A stretch of 64,000 bases of DNA from Deltaproteobacteria bacterium (GCA_018266075.1 JAFEBB010000015.1:62001-126000); one strand, 5' to 3'; numbered from the stretch's first letter, positions 7,814-16,202 are shown. The notes: generated by a model from the letters alone, not told the origin. Program-made: numbers and translations.

Positions 7814-8512
7814 TTGGCTCGCAACCTTGACTCTTTCGCGGCTGCGGCTTCGCCAGGAGCCCTCAATGGCGACCTCCTCACGACTCTCGCGGGTTGCGCC
7901 TTCTCGTCGCGCGTCGTCACGCTCGAGATCGGCAGTGAGCCGACCCGGACGCTGTGGCTGAAGTCGGGATGCCTGGTCGGCACGGCGTCCACCTTCATCG
8001 ACGATCGGCTCGGGGAAGTGCTCGCGTCGCAGGGAAAGCTGGACGCCGCATTCATCAAGCCGATCGGTGATGCCGCGCAGGGGCAGGGCCGACGACTCGG
8101 TGAGCTGCTCTGCGAAGACAAGCTGCTCACGCCCAAGGAGCTGGCGGCGGCGCTCGACTTCCAGGTGCAGCGGGTCTTCGTTCGCGCGCTCAGCACGATG
8201 GGCGCTGTTCAGGTCATCGAGCCGACGCGAGCGCCGGCTCACCCGGTGAAGACGTCGATCGCTGCGGCGATCGTGGACGCGTTTCGCGCGCACCTTCCAC
8301 TCGCCGCCGCACACGAGCTGCTGAGCCGGAGCCCGGGCGGCAAGCTCATCGCCACGCCGGCGCAGGTCCAGCAGCTTGCGCTGCGCCCCGAGGAAACGCG
8401 CCAGGTGCGCGAGCTGGAGCGCGTGCGGATCAACCCGTCGAGCGTCGCCAATGGCAGCGAGGGGCTCGCGAGGCTCCTGGCCGGGCTGCTCGCGCTGAAG
8501 CTGCTGGACTGA
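7814..8512 (+). CDS. DUF4388-like (PATAN-type) protein
   Basis: A 232-residue cytosolic protein. The N-terminal third (ALNGDLLTTLAGCAFSSRVV, then TLEIGSEPTRTLWLKSGCLV) follows the DUF4388/PATAN pattern: a short helix, two strands and a 'turns gene product into a surface' hairpin ending in GEVLASQGKL. A helical region follows (RLGELLCEDKLLTPKELAAA, LDFQVQRVFVRAL) with an Ala/Leu-rich C-terminus. Related domains occur in bacterial signalling proteins of predatory and gliding deltaproteobacteria. The start is the TTG at 7814, weakly supported by GGGAG upstream. No partner kinase or receiver is adjacent. Confidence 0.55.
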   Translation: MARNLDSFAAAASPGALNGDLLTTLAGCAFSSRVVTLEIGSEPTRTLWLKSGCLVGTASTFIDDRLGEVLASQGKLDAAFIKPIGDAAQGQGRRLGELLCEDKLLTPKELAAALDFQVQRVFVRALSTMGAVQVIEPTRAPAHPVKTSIAAAIVDAFRAHLPLAAAHELLSRSPGGKLIATPAQVQQLALRPEETRQVRELERVRINPSSVANGSEGLARLLAGLLALKLLD

Positions 8513-8656
8513 GCGGTTGCCAAGTGTCTTGACGTCGGACAGTTGGGCTCGCCGATCGAGTCCTCTGGAATCCTTCGCGTTTCGTGTGCCCGTGGCGTCG
8601 AAAGCAACTTGTCGTGTCGCGTTTCGACAATCGGTTTCACCTTCGCGGGAGAGCCG

Positions 8657-9583
8657 ATGAGCTACCGAATCGAGTCTGGGGACACGCTTTCTGGCATCGC
8701 TTCGCGCTTCGGTGTTTCGCTCGGCGCGCTCGAAGCGGCGAACCCGCAAATCAGCAACCCCAACCTGATCTATGCAGGCGAGTCGCTCAACATCCCCGGC
8801 AGCTCGGACAGCTTCTCGGCCGCGCCCACCCCGAGCGGCAGCTACACGGTTCGAAGTGGCGACACGATGAGCGGCATCGCCGGCCGACTGGGCATCTCGC
8901 TCACCGCGCTCGAGCGCGCGAACCCGCAAGTGACGAATCCGAATTACATCTATGTCGGCCAGCGCTTGAATCTGCCTGGCGGCAGCAGCGCCGCACCGAG
9001 CGCGCCGTCGCCTGCGCCGAGCTCGTCGGGTAGCGGGACGTACACCGTTCGCGGCGGTGACACAATGAGCGGCATCGCGTCGCGCTACGGCGTGTCGCTC
9101 GGCGCGCTCGAGGCGGCGAATCCGCAGGTGGCGAATCCAAATTATATTTATGTCGGCGAGCAGCTAAACCTGCCGGGTGGCGCCAGCTCGAGCGCGCCGG
9201 TGAGCGCGCCGACCTCGAGCGTGGGCGGCACGGTGGGCCAGTGGATCGCCGAGGCTCAACAGATCCTCGCGGCGAACGGCATTCCCTATAGCCTCATGAA
9301 TGCCTCGGACATCGACATCATCATTCAGCACGAGTCGAGCGGGAACCCGAACGCCGTCAACAACTGGGACTCGAACGCCGCCGCGGGCCATCCCTCGGAG
9401 GGCCTCATGCAGACCATCGGGCCCACGTTCGACGCGTACAAGCTCCCCGGCCACGACAACATCTTCGACCCGGTGGACAACATCATCGCGGGCGTGCGGT
9501 ATGCGATCTCACGTTACGGCTCGATCTCCAATGTGCCGGGCGTGGTGAACGTGCACGAGGGCCTGGGCTACGTGGGCTATTGA
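8657..9583 (+). CDS. Triple-LysM protein with C-terminal transglycosylase-like (SLT) domain, no signal peptide
   Basis: 308 residues. Three LysM modules occupy about residues 1-50, 58-105 and 124-172, each of the form YRIESGDTLSGIASRFGVSL ... NPN.IY.GE.LN(I/L)PG, separated by Ser/Pro/Ala-rich linkers. Residues about 190-308 resemble a soluble lytic transglycosylase core (WIAEAQQILAANGIPYSLMN, then IIIQHESSGNPNAVN with the expected catalytic Glu, EGLMQTIGPTFDAYK, DPVDNIIAGVRYAISRYGS). Such enzymes cleave peptidoglycan glycan strands. I chose the ATG at 8657, preceded by GGGAGAG. The first LysM starts at residue 2 and there is no Sec or Tat signal, so export must use another route, or the cell must lyse. 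The tail is reminiscent of phage tape-measure lysins. Confidence 0.85.
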   Translation: MSYRIESGDTLSGIASRFGVSLGALEAANPQISNPNLIYAGESLNIPGSSDSFSAAPTPSGSYTVRSGDTMSGIAGRLGISLTALERANPQVTNPNYIYVGQRLNLPGGSSAAPSAPSPAPSSSGSGTYTVRGGDTMSGIASRYGVSLGALEAANPQVANPNYIYVGEQLNLPGGASSSAPVSAPTSSVGGTVGQWIAEAQQILAANGIPYSLMNASDIDIIIQHESSGNPNAVNNWDSNAAAGHPSEGLMQTIGPTFDAYKLPGHDNIFDPVDNIIAGVRYAISRYGSISNVPGVVNVHEGLGYVGY

Positions 9584-9601
9584 GTTCGGCATCCGGCCGT
9601 C

Positions 9602-10177
9602 TCACTCCTTCACGTTGGCCTCAATCCGCCGATCCGGAATCAGCCACATCAGCGCCACCATTGCGTACAGCCCATCCGAAATCCGCGGATGGACGAACGC
9701 CAACGGGATCGCGGTCGCGTAAAGCACAATCGAGAACTTCCCCTTGAAGTCCGAGCCCAGCGCGGCGGCCAACGCAGAGTCCTGGCCTTGGTTCGACACG
9801 AGAGCGCGCGTGAGGATTGTGTAGGCCACCGCGGCCATGAGCAGCGCGATTCCATAGACCGCCGTGGGCAACGCGGCGAAGTGGCCGGCCTGCATCCAGC
9901 CCAGCAGCCACGGGAAGAGCGAGAGCCAGAACAAGAGGTGCAGGTTCGCCCAGAGAATCTTCCCGTTCACCCGCTGCGTGACGTGAAGCAGGTGGTGGTG
10001 ATTGACCCAGTAGATCCCCACGAACACGAAGCTCAGCAGGTAGGTGAAGAACACCGGCGCGACGGTCTCCAGCGCGGTCAGGTCGGCGCCCTGGGGCACC
10101 TTCAGCTCCAGGACCATGATGGTGAGGATGATGGCGAAGACGCCGTCGCTGAAGGCCTCGAGCCGTCCCTTGCCCAT
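9602..10177 (-). CDS. TMEM175/DUF1211-family potassium channel-like membrane protein
   Basis: A 191-residue protein with about six hydrophobic segments. The N-terminus has the family's pore-helix signature RLEAFSDGVFAIILTIMVLE; in studied bacterial TMEM175 channels the R..FSD motif and its following hydrophobic residues line a K+ pore, and four subunits assemble. A second signature, YWVNHHHLLH, sits near residue 60. It acts in the inner membrane. It converges on the LysM gene with only 18 bases between stops and is divergent from the next gene. A second, diverged paralogue is encoded at 40670-41341. Confidence 0.88.
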   Translation of the reverse strand: MGKGRLEAFSDGVFAIILTIMVLELKVPQGADLTALETVAPVFFTYLLSFVFVGIYWVNHHHLLHVTQRVNGKILWANLHLLFWLSLFPWLLGWMQAGHFAALPTAVYGIALLMAAVAYTILTRALVSNQGQDSALAAALGSDFKGKFSIVLYATAIPLAFVHPRISDGLYAMVALMWLIPDRRIEANVKE

Positions 10178-10307
10178 GCCGCCAAGCCTAGAGGAACTCG
10201 CGGAAGCTTTCGCGCGTTATGCGCGCGGAGGTCTTCTGGCGGAGCAGCGAGCCATCGATCGCACGCGACACGTCGACGGCAGCGATGCGCGTGCGCAACT
10301 TCGCGGA

Positions 10308-11294
10308 GTGAAGCCGATCTTCGTCGCTGGCGCGTCGGGCTTCGTCGGGCGCTTGCTCGTGGAGGCGCTGGTCGCCGAGGGGTTCGACGTGCGCGCGGGC
10401 AGCCGCAAGGCGCGAACCGGTGGGTCCCGCGTGAGCTGGGTTCCCTTCGATCTCGACGACGCCGCCTCGGTCGCTGATGCGCTGAGCGGTTGTGACGCGG
10501 CGTACTTCCTTGTGCACGGAATGGCGCGCGGCCGCGACTACACGGCGTGGGAATCCCGGGCCGCGCTCGTCTTTCGCGCGGCGGCCAAGCGCGCTGGCAT
10601 CCGACGCATCGTGTACCTGGGTGGCATGGCGCCTGCCGGACGGCCCTCGCCGCACCTGGCGAGCCGCCTGGCCGTGGGCGAGCTGCTGCGCGGCGGTGAC
10701 GTCCCCGTCGTGGAGCTGCGGGCGTCGATGCTCATCGGGCCCGGGAGCGCTTCTTGGGTTGTGGCGCGCGACCTCGCGTTTCGCTTGCCAGTGATGCTCG
10801 TGCCCCGCTGGGTGATGAACCGCACGCAGCCGCTGGCCGTGGAGGATGCCCTGGTTGCGCTCGTCTCTGCGCTTCGCCCGGACGTCGCCGCGCCGTCGGT
10901 GATCGAGCTGCCTGGGCCGGAGACGGTGTCGATGGCTGCGCTGTTCCGGCGCATCGCGGCGCATCGCGAGCTGGCGCCGCGAATGTTGCCCGTGCCCGTG
11001 CTCACGCCGCGACTCTCCTCGCACTGGCTGCGGCTGGTGACGCGCGCCAACTACGACGTCGCCAAGGAGCTGGTGCTCGGGCTCGAGTCCGACGTGCTCG
11101 CGCGCAGCGCGGACGGTTGGCGCGCGCTCGGTCATCCCGAGCTCATCCCGCTGGACGTTGCCATTCGTCGGACGCTGCTCGCCGAAGCGGAGCGGGGGGA
11201 GCTCGGGCGGCGGGCGGAGCTGGCAGAGCGTTGGCTCGGCGCGCTGACGCGCAGGCTGAGCGCGCTGTCGCCGCGCGCGCCGCTCCGTAACTAG
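10308..11294 (+). CDS. NAD(P)-binding epimerase/NmrA-like oxidoreductase
   Basis: 328 residues from a GTG at 10308. It opens VKPIFVAGASGFVGRLLVEA, giving the atypical SDR glycine motif GASGFVG at residues 8-14, then the second strand ending in RAGSRKAR, AYFLVHGMARG near residue 65 and RRIVYLGGMAPAG around 100. It is a cytosolic Rossmann protein of the NmrA/atypical-SDR type; relatives reduce quinones or act as redox sensors. The C-terminal 130 residues (LPVMLVPRWVMNRTQPLAVE, ELPGPETVSMAALFRRIA) match the ancillary domain of such proteins. No Shine-Dalgarno is obvious, so the start is uncertain. Product specificity is unknown. Confidence 0.72.
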   Translation: MKPIFVAGASGFVGRLLVEALVAEGFDVRAGSRKARTGGSRVSWVPFDLDDAASVADALSGCDAAYFLVHGMARGRDYTAWESRAALVFRAAAKRAGIRRIVYLGGMAPAGRPSPHLASRLAVGELLRGGDVPVVELRASMLIGPGSASWVVARDLAFRLPVMLVPRWVMNRTQPLAVEDALVALVSALRPDVAAPSVIELPGPETVSMAALFRRIAAHRELAPRMLPVPVLTPRLSSHWLRLVTRANYDVAKELVLGLESDVLARSADGWRALGHPELIPLDVAIRRTLLAEAERGELGRRAELAERWLGALTRRLSALSPRAPLRN

Positions 11295-11335
11295 CTGCCG
11301 AAAAATTGCGCACGATCAGAGAGCTGAAAAGATCG

Positions 11336-11357
11336 CTCCAGTCACTCTCGACTGGAG
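11336..11357 (+). promoter_or_regulatory. Hairpin covering the Shine-Dalgarno of the next gene
   Basis: CTCCAGT (11336-11342) and ACTGGAG (11351-11357) form a perfect seven-base-pair stem around an eight-base loop. The GGAG used as ribosome-binding site for the ATG at 11364 lies in the descending arm. Folding would hide it, as in RNA thermometers or attenuators. The same sequence could also be a DNA dyad operator. The fold is seen; the role is inferred. Confidence 0.5.
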
Positions 11358-11363
11358 ACACGC

Positions 11364-11654
11364 ATGATTCTCTTGAGCCAGCGGACCCGTCGTTCGGACT
11401 CGCCCACCGAGGCGCTGCACCTGCTGTTCGAGGCCTGCCGCGAGCGCGGAGGGTTCGAGATGCTCGCGCTCGCCGATGAGCGGGGCGACTTCATCAGCGG
11501 CTCCGCGACGACCGAGGAGCTGAGCCCCGGCGCCATGCGGCGGATCGCGGTGCGCGTGCTGGGCGTGCTCTTCGAGCTCTGCGTGCACGGCGCGGGCGAT
11601 GAGCGCGAGGTGGACTACGCGCTCGCCGGCACGCAGCGGATTCTCGCGGCGTAG
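11364..11654 (+). CDS. Small hypothetical protein, possibly roadblock/LC7-like
   Basis: A 96-residue protein without signal peptide or membrane segment. The order helix (PTEALHLLFEACRERGGFEM), strand (LALADERGDFIS), glycine/serine turn and helix (MRRIAVRVLGVLFELCVHGA) recalls roadblock/LC7 proteins, which in myxobacteria partner small GTPases. The match is weak and I would not name it. Translation starts at the ATG at 11364 behind a GGAG buried in a hairpin, so its expression may be conditional. It is flanked by an oxidoreductase gene upstream and a glycine-zipper gene downstream, with no evident operon partner. Confidence 0.55.
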   Translation: MILLSQRTRRSDSPTEALHLLFEACRERGGFEMLALADERGDFISGSATTEELSPGAMRRIAVRVLGVLFELCVHGAGDEREVDYALAGTQRILAA

Positions 11655-11657
11655 CGC

Positions 11658-11680
11658 CGCTCGCGCGTTCGACGCGAGCG
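11658..11680 (+). terminator. GC-rich hairpin after the small gene
   Basis: CGCTCGCG (11658-11665) pairs perfectly with CGCGAGCG (11673-11680) across a seven-base loop, four bases after the stop codon. No T-tract follows, so if it terminates transcription it needs help from Rho or another factor. Confidence 0.35.
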
Positions 11681-11769
11681 GACAATCTCCAGTGAGATCG
11701 CTCGCCTCGTCGCGCTCGATTGACGTCGGGCCCGCGTGCGTTAGCGTTTGGTATTCCGCGAGGTCGCGA

Positions 11770-12414
11770 ATGGCGAGTAGGCGCGCACGTCGAAGTCGGC
11801 CGCGGAACAAGCGGCGCGCGATGGTGGCGCCCAAGACCGAGCCGCGAATCTCGTCGCCGTTTCCGCCTGGACTGGGCTCGCACGTCGCGGCCGAAGCGCG
11901 TCTCTGCGCAACGGCCGGGGCAGTCGTCGGCGGCATCTCGGCGGCGGCTTCGAATCTGTCGAAGGTCGGGAAGGGTGAGCTCGGCCTTGGCGAGGCGCTC
12001 GGGCGGACCGCGGTCGAAGCGGCGACGGCGGGCGCGCACGGCGCGGCGGTCGGTGCGACGTCCGGGCTCATGCGTGCGGCGCTGCGCGCGGCAGGCATGC
12101 GCGGCGTGGCGCGTGGCATGGCGCCGCTCGCCGTCGCGGCCGGTGTGCTCGAAATTGGCTCCGACGGCTACAAGGTCGCGAAGGGCCAGCTCAGCGGTGA
12201 AGCGTTCGCAAAGCGCGCGGCGAAGACGGCCGTCACCACCGGAACCAGCTATGCGGGCGCTGAGGTTGGCGCGGCGATTGGCACCATCATCGCTCCGGGA
12301 TTGGGCACGATGGCGGGCGCGCTGATCGGCGGAATGGTCGGCTACGTCGGCGGCGGGAAGCTCTTTGCTGCCATGCGGAACGAAGAACCGGAGCCCGCGC
12401 CCGAGCCGGCGTAG
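11770..12414 (+). CDS. Glycine-zipper protein, probably membrane-active
   Basis: About 214 residues from an ATG at 11770 (another in frame at 11821 drops a very basic leader). The body is a chain of Gly/Ala-spaced hydrophobic helices: ATAGAVVGGISAAAS, GAHGAAVGATSGLMRAALRA, YAGAEVGAAIGTIIAPGLGT and MAGALIGGMVGYVGGG, ending in an acidic tail EEPEPAPEPA. GxxxG repeats at this density occur in membrane-inserting proteins such as pore-forming bacteriocins, toxin carriers and phage tail-associated proteins. No typical signal peptide or immunity gene is apparent. It is followed by a decayed TPR fragment. Function unknown; membrane insertion is inferred from sequence only. Confidence 0.6.
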   Translation: MASRRARRSRPRNKRRAMVAPKTEPRISSPFPPGLGSHVAAEARLCATAGAVVGGISAAASNLSKVGKGELGLGEALGRTAVEAATAGAHGAAVGATSGLMRAALRAAGMRGVARGMAPLAVAAGVLEIGSDGYKVAKGQLSGEAFAKRAAKTAVTTGTSYAGAEVGAAIGTIIAPGLGTMAGALIGGMVGYVGGGKLFAAMRNEEPEPAPEPA

Positions 12415-12420
12415 AGCGGC

Positions 12421-12623
12421 GACCTGGTTCGAGCCGAGCTGCAATAGGACCTCGACAACGCCAAGCGGTGGAGCTGTACGTGCGACTGGCCGAGCTCTAC
12501 CGCGGGCAACTCGACAAGCCCGAGCTCGCGGCGCAGAGCTATTGGAACGCGCTCGACTTCTGCGGCGAGAACGCGGCGAAGCGGCAGGAGCTCGAGGCGC
12601 TGCTGGCGCAGATCGAGGGCTGA
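12421..12623 (+). pseudogene. Decayed TPR-protein fragment
   Basis: The frame from 12468 to a TGA at 12621-12623 reads VELYVRLAELYRGQLDKPEL then AAQSYWNALDF and AKRQELEALLAQIEG, which is clearly a tetratricopeptide repeat. Upstream, a different frame reads DLVRAELQ, then a TAG, then DLDNAKR, looking like the preceding helix of the same repeat. The stop and the frame change argue for a degraded remnant rather than a small gene. From 12624 to 12800 I see nothing. Confidence 0.5.
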
Positions 12624-12800
12624 CGGCCCGACTTTCGCGGCACCACTATCTGTATCGTCGTACGGACCTCGCAGCACGCCTCGGAGGATGTCGACCATGC
12701 AGAACTTCGGAACCCGGTGGTTCGGTGTGCTCGTCGCGTCGAACCCGGTCAGGATCCGCGAAGCGTCGATGGGCCGTGCGCCGTGGCGGCCGGAGCCCAC

Positions 12801-13364
12801 GTGACGTTTCTCGACGAACTGCTGCAGGTGCCTCCGCGCGAGCGCGACGCTTGGGTCGATCGGCGGCTCGGGTTCGGAGAGTTGCCCGACGACGGGCCGG
12901 ACCTTCCCGCCGGCGCAGTGCCGTATCTGCCGAGCGCGGTCGAGGAGATCCTCGCCATGGTGCGCGAGCTGCCGCTGCGCGCCGAGGACGAGCTCGTCGA
13001 CATTGGCAGCGGAGCAGGGCGCGCGGTGATCCTGGCGAACCTGCTCTCCGGCGCGCGGGCCCGCGGCATCGAGGTGCAGGCGGGCCTGGTGAAGCTCGCG
13101 CGCGAGCGCGCGGAGGCGCTGTCGCTTCGGGAGGTCTCGTTCGTGCACGCGAACGCGGCTGACCTCGAGCTCGAGGGCTCCGTCTTCTTTCTCTACGCGC
13201 CCGCGAATGGCGAGCTGCTCACGCGCGTGGTGAAGCGGCTCGAGGCCGCAGCCAAGCGGCGGCGAATCGCGGTGTGCACGGTGGCGCTCGAGCTTCGGGG
13301 CCAGCCGTGGCTGCGGCCGCGCCGGACGTCGTGCGAGACGCTGACGATCTACGAATCGGTGTGA
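12801..13364 (+). CDS. SAM-dependent methyltransferase-like protein
   Basis: 187 residues from GTG 12801, with CGGAG upstream. The Rossmann-type SAM site is clear: EDELVDIGSGAGRAVILANL (about residues 62-81), where DIGSGAG is motif I, then GIEVQAGLVKLARERAEAL with the acidic residue of motif II, and VSFVHANAADLEL. The C-terminal part (FFLYAPANGELLTRVVKRLE) has the strand order of class I methyltransferases, with some resemblance to DOT1-type folds. The target could be a small molecule or a macromolecule. It stands alone and the next gene begins 53 bases later with its own ribosome-binding site. Confidence 0.68.
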   Translation: MTFLDELLQVPPRERDAWVDRRLGFGELPDDGPDLPAGAVPYLPSAVEEILAMVRELPLRAEDELVDIGSGAGRAVILANLLSGARARGIEVQAGLVKLARERAEALSLREVSFVHANAADLELEGSVFFLYAPANGELLTRVVKRLEAAAKRRRIAVCTVALELRGQPWLRPRRTSCETLTIYESV

Positions 13365-13417
13365 GCACTCCTGCTAAATTGAGAGGAGGCCGACGTCAGA
13401 GAACTGGAGGTGCACGC

Positions 13418-15517
13418 ATGCAACGCTCCAAGTCGCTCGCGGTTTCGGTAGCCCTGCTTGTTTCGGGCCTGCTCAGCGGTTGTGGCGGCAGCGACACCTC
13501 ATCCACAGCCTCGACGACGTCGACGGCCGGCGCGGCGGGCAGCTCCAACTCCAGCGCGAACGGCTCCACGACCGGGACAGAGTCGTCGACGACTTCGACT
13601 TCCGCTTCGTCCTCGGCGTCAACGAGCGCGAGCAGCGGCACCGGAACGAGCGCGTCATCGAGCGCGAGCAGCGGCACCGGGTCGTCGTCGAGCGCGAGCA
13701 GCAGCGACGGAACGAGCTCGGCGGGCAGCAGCGGTGCGAGCACCACGAGCTCCGGCTCGACGGGCACCACGAGCTCGAGCAGCTCCAGCAGCAGCGGCTC
13801 GACCGGGGCGACGGGCGGCGGGCTCGTGTTGAACCTCCCCCCGACGATGAGCTTCCAGATTGGCCAGGTCGTGAACCTGAACCTCGACGCGCTCTATCGC
13901 ATGGGCGGCACCGGGCCCTTCACGTACAACTCGACGAACGCGCAAGGCTCCCCGACGCTGCCGAACAAGGGGCTCAGCCTGAGTAGCGCGGGCGTCCTCT
14001 CCGGGACGGTGAGCGGGACCGCGGGCGCGAACTTCACCATTGCCGTCGCTGTCACCGACTCCGAGGCGGTGCCGGTCACCGCGCGTGACACGACCGCGGC
14101 GACGCTCACGGCAGCTCAGCAATACACGGCGGAGATCAACCTCGCGACGTACGCGGCGAGTGGGATCAAGATCGGCGGTGACACCTCGGTCATCACCCGC
14201 AACGAGGCGGCGAACAACCTCACGCTCGTGAACCAGGCGATCGCTGCGATGGGAAACACGCCCGACAACACGACGGGCGACGCGCGCGTGTTCTTCTCCG
14301 CGAATGACTCTTCCGGAAATCCGTACACCGCGACGAACCGCGCGGTGATCCTCATCTCCGGCGGCGCCGTCACCTCGTCGAAGCTCAACGTGCTCGACCT
14401 GCCGAACGTGTGGTTCAAGGTCTACGACTTCGAGCCGATGTTCGCCGAGAGCGCGGGGCCGCCGCGCATCATGTTCATCCACGGCGTGAAGGCGCCCGTC
14501 CTCAACGTTTGCCTCGACGGCAACGGCGCAAATCAGTACCCGACCAACTTTGGACGCCAGCCTTCGCCAACCCAAAACCGCTGGGGTTACTACTCCGACG
14601 GGCTCTACGTGCTCGAGTCGGGCAGCTCCGACGGCACGCCGTCCGCAAATGGCGGCCTCACCACGGTCGGCGGCGGAACGATCAACGGCGTCAAAGGAAA
14701 CATTGTGGTGAAGAACACCCGCGGCGTGACCGGCAACAGCGGGGCGGGCAAGGGCAACCACTACGTCAACGCCACCGAGTGCTTCGACATGGTGCTCCAC
14801 GGCACCTTCGGCGGCGACAGCTTCACCTACCAGTCCTACGTCGACGATGGTCCGTACACCCAGGTCTCGGAGGACCTGGGGCCTCCCTACAACTCCGGGC
14901 CGAAGTTCCACTACACGCAGCTCCACACGAACAGCGGCGCCTCACCCATTTCTCAACTATTGGTGAATATCGATTCGCGGCGGCATGGACCGGGCGCGTT
15001 CGGCGGTGGCCGCGTGCAGATCATGCCAGGCAGCGTGGTGAACCACTGCAAGAACAACTACAACTTCGAGTCGGGCGACGCCGCCTCGCTCGCCGCGAGC
15101 AAGTACAACACGGCAAACCAGGGGCCGGGCGTGGCGCGGACGCAGGCGGTGATCCTCGGCGACCCGAACAGCAACCTCTACGACCAGGTGATGTCCACCA
15201 ACGCGACCGCCGTGGGGTTCCAATGCGACGGTCACGACAACGGCGTGGCGACCTACGACATCTACGGCGGCCATTCCCAGGGCGACAAGGTGGTGTTCAA
15301 CCTGATCGGCTTCGCGCCGAACCATTTCCACGCGTGGGGCGTCAACGCCGAGAGTCCGCGCGCGGGCGTGGCGAGCCTCGGCTCCGCGGCGAACAGCGCG
15401 GCGTTCTACGTGAGCGCGCACGGTCAGAACCCGAGCCTCGAGCACCGGAGCGCCAGCGTGCCCGAGGTGACGGGCAGCCCCGAGACGCAAGGACAAGTGA
15501 CGTGGACGACGTACTGA
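13418..15517 (+). CDS. Large lipoprotein with Ser/Thr linker, Ig-like domain and beta-helix domain
   Basis: 699 residues. The start at 13418 follows CTGGAGG and gives a lipoprotein signal (LAVSVALLVSGLLSGCG; Cys about residue 20). A linker of more than 100 residues is built from Ser, Thr, Gly and Ala in short imperfect repeats. Residues about 140-230 look like a cadherin/putative Ig-type domain (FQIGQVVNLNLDALYRMGGT ... GLSLSSAGVLSGTVSGTAGA). The rest has repeated short strands and Asn/Gly turns (GTINGVKGNIVVKNTRGVTG, NATECFDMVLHGTFGG), as in right-handed parallel beta-helices such as pectate lyases. It is probably surface-anchored and polysaccharide-directed; no catalytic triad is visible. 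The spacer's repetitive codons make length variation likely. Confidence 0.75.
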   Translation: MQRSKSLAVSVALLVSGLLSGCGGSDTSSTASTTSTAGAAGSSNSSANGSTTGTESSTTSTSASSSASTSASSGTGTSASSSASSGTGSSSSASSSDGTSSAGSSGASTTSSGSTGTTSSSSSSSSGSTGATGGGLVLNLPPTMSFQIGQVVNLNLDALYRMGGTGPFTYNSTNAQGSPTLPNKGLSLSSAGVLSGTVSGTAGANFTIAVAVTDSEAVPVTARDTTAATLTAAQQYTAEINLATYAASGIKIGGDTSVITRNEAANNLTLVNQAIAAMGNTPDNTTGDARVFFSANDSSGNPYTATNRAVILISGGAVTSSKLNVLDLPNVWFKVYDFEPMFAESAGPPRIMFIHGVKAPVLNVCLDGNGANQYPTNFGRQPSPTQNRWGYYSDGLYVLESGSSDGTPSANGGLTTVGGGTINGVKGNIVVKNTRGVTGNSGAGKGNHYVNATECFDMVLHGTFGGDSFTYQSYVDDGPYTQVSEDLGPPYNSGPKFHYTQLHTNSGASPISQLLVNIDSRRHGPGAFGGGRVQIMPGSVVNHCKNNYNFESGDAASLAASKYNTANQGPGVARTQAVILGDPNSNLYDQVMSTNATAVGFQCDGHDNGVATYDIYGGHSQGDKVVFNLIGFAPNHFHAWGVNAESPRAGVASLGSAANSAAFYVSAHGQNPSLEHRSASVPEVTGSPETQGQVTWTTY

Positions 15518-15526
15518 CGAGGCTCC

Positions 15527-16189
15527 ATGACCGGCAAGACCGCAGTGATGATCGGCGCGACCGGACTCGTTGGCTCGCAAGTTCTCGAGCAGCTCCTCGG
15601 CGACGAGCGGTTCTCCCAAGTTCGTTCGTTCGGTCGCCGCAAGACCGGCAGAACGCACCCGAAGCTCGACGAGCGGGTCGTCGATTTCGAGAATCCAGCT
15701 GCGTGGCAAGCCGACGTGAAGGGCGACGTCGCGTTCTCGTGTCTCGGCACCACGATCAAGCAGGCCGGTAGCAAAGAGGTGCAGCGCAAGATCGACTACA
15801 GCTATCAACTTCACTTCGCCGAGGCGGCCAAGGCGAACGGCGTTCGGGTCTACTCCCTCTGTTCTGCCGCGTCGGCCAACGCCCGGAGCCCCGCGTTCTA
15901 CTCGCGAATCAAGGGCGAGCTCGACCGCGACGTCGGCGCGCTCGGCTTCGAGCGGACGCGCATCTTCCGTCCCAGCCTCCTGCTTGGGGACCGCGGCGAC
16001 CGCGAGCGCCTCGGCGAGAAGCTGGCGACGCCGGTGTTGCGCGGCCTCAACGCGATCGGGTTGTTCAGGAAGTCGCGGGCGATCGAAGCATCCACGGTCG
16101 CGCGGGCGATGATCCGGGCCACCTTCGATGAAGCGCCGGGGACAAAGATCTACACGCTCGACGAAGTGTTTACTGCAGCTGGCGAGTGA
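15527..16189 (+). CDS. NAD(P)H-binding oxidoreductase (HTATIP2/YbjT-like)
   Basis: A 220-residue Rossmann protein starting MTGKTAVMIGATGLVGSQVL, with the atypical-SDR motif GATGLVG at residues 10-16. It continues with RSFGRRKTGR on the second strand, VAFSCLGTTIKQAGSKEVQR around 65-84, and YSLCSAASANARSPAFYSRI holding the Ser and Tyr-x-x-x-Lys-like positions, then RIFRPSLLLGDRGDR. These match the HTATIP2/YbjT group, which bind NADPH and may act as quinone reductases or redox sensors. It starts nine bases after the beta-helix lipoprotein, but the functions are unrelated. It converges on the SDR gene at 16203 with 13 bases between stops. Confidence 0.8.
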   Translation: MTGKTAVMIGATGLVGSQVLEQLLGDERFSQVRSFGRRKTGRTHPKLDERVVDFENPAAWQADVKGDVAFSCLGTTIKQAGSKEVQRKIDYSYQLHFAEAAKANGVRVYSLCSAASANARSPAFYSRIKGELDRDVGALGFERTRIFRPSLLLGDRGDRERLGEKLATPVLRGLNAIGLFRKSRAIEASTVARAMIRATFDEAPGTKIYTLDEVFTAAGE

Positions 16190-16202
16190 CAGCTGCTCCG
16201 CT

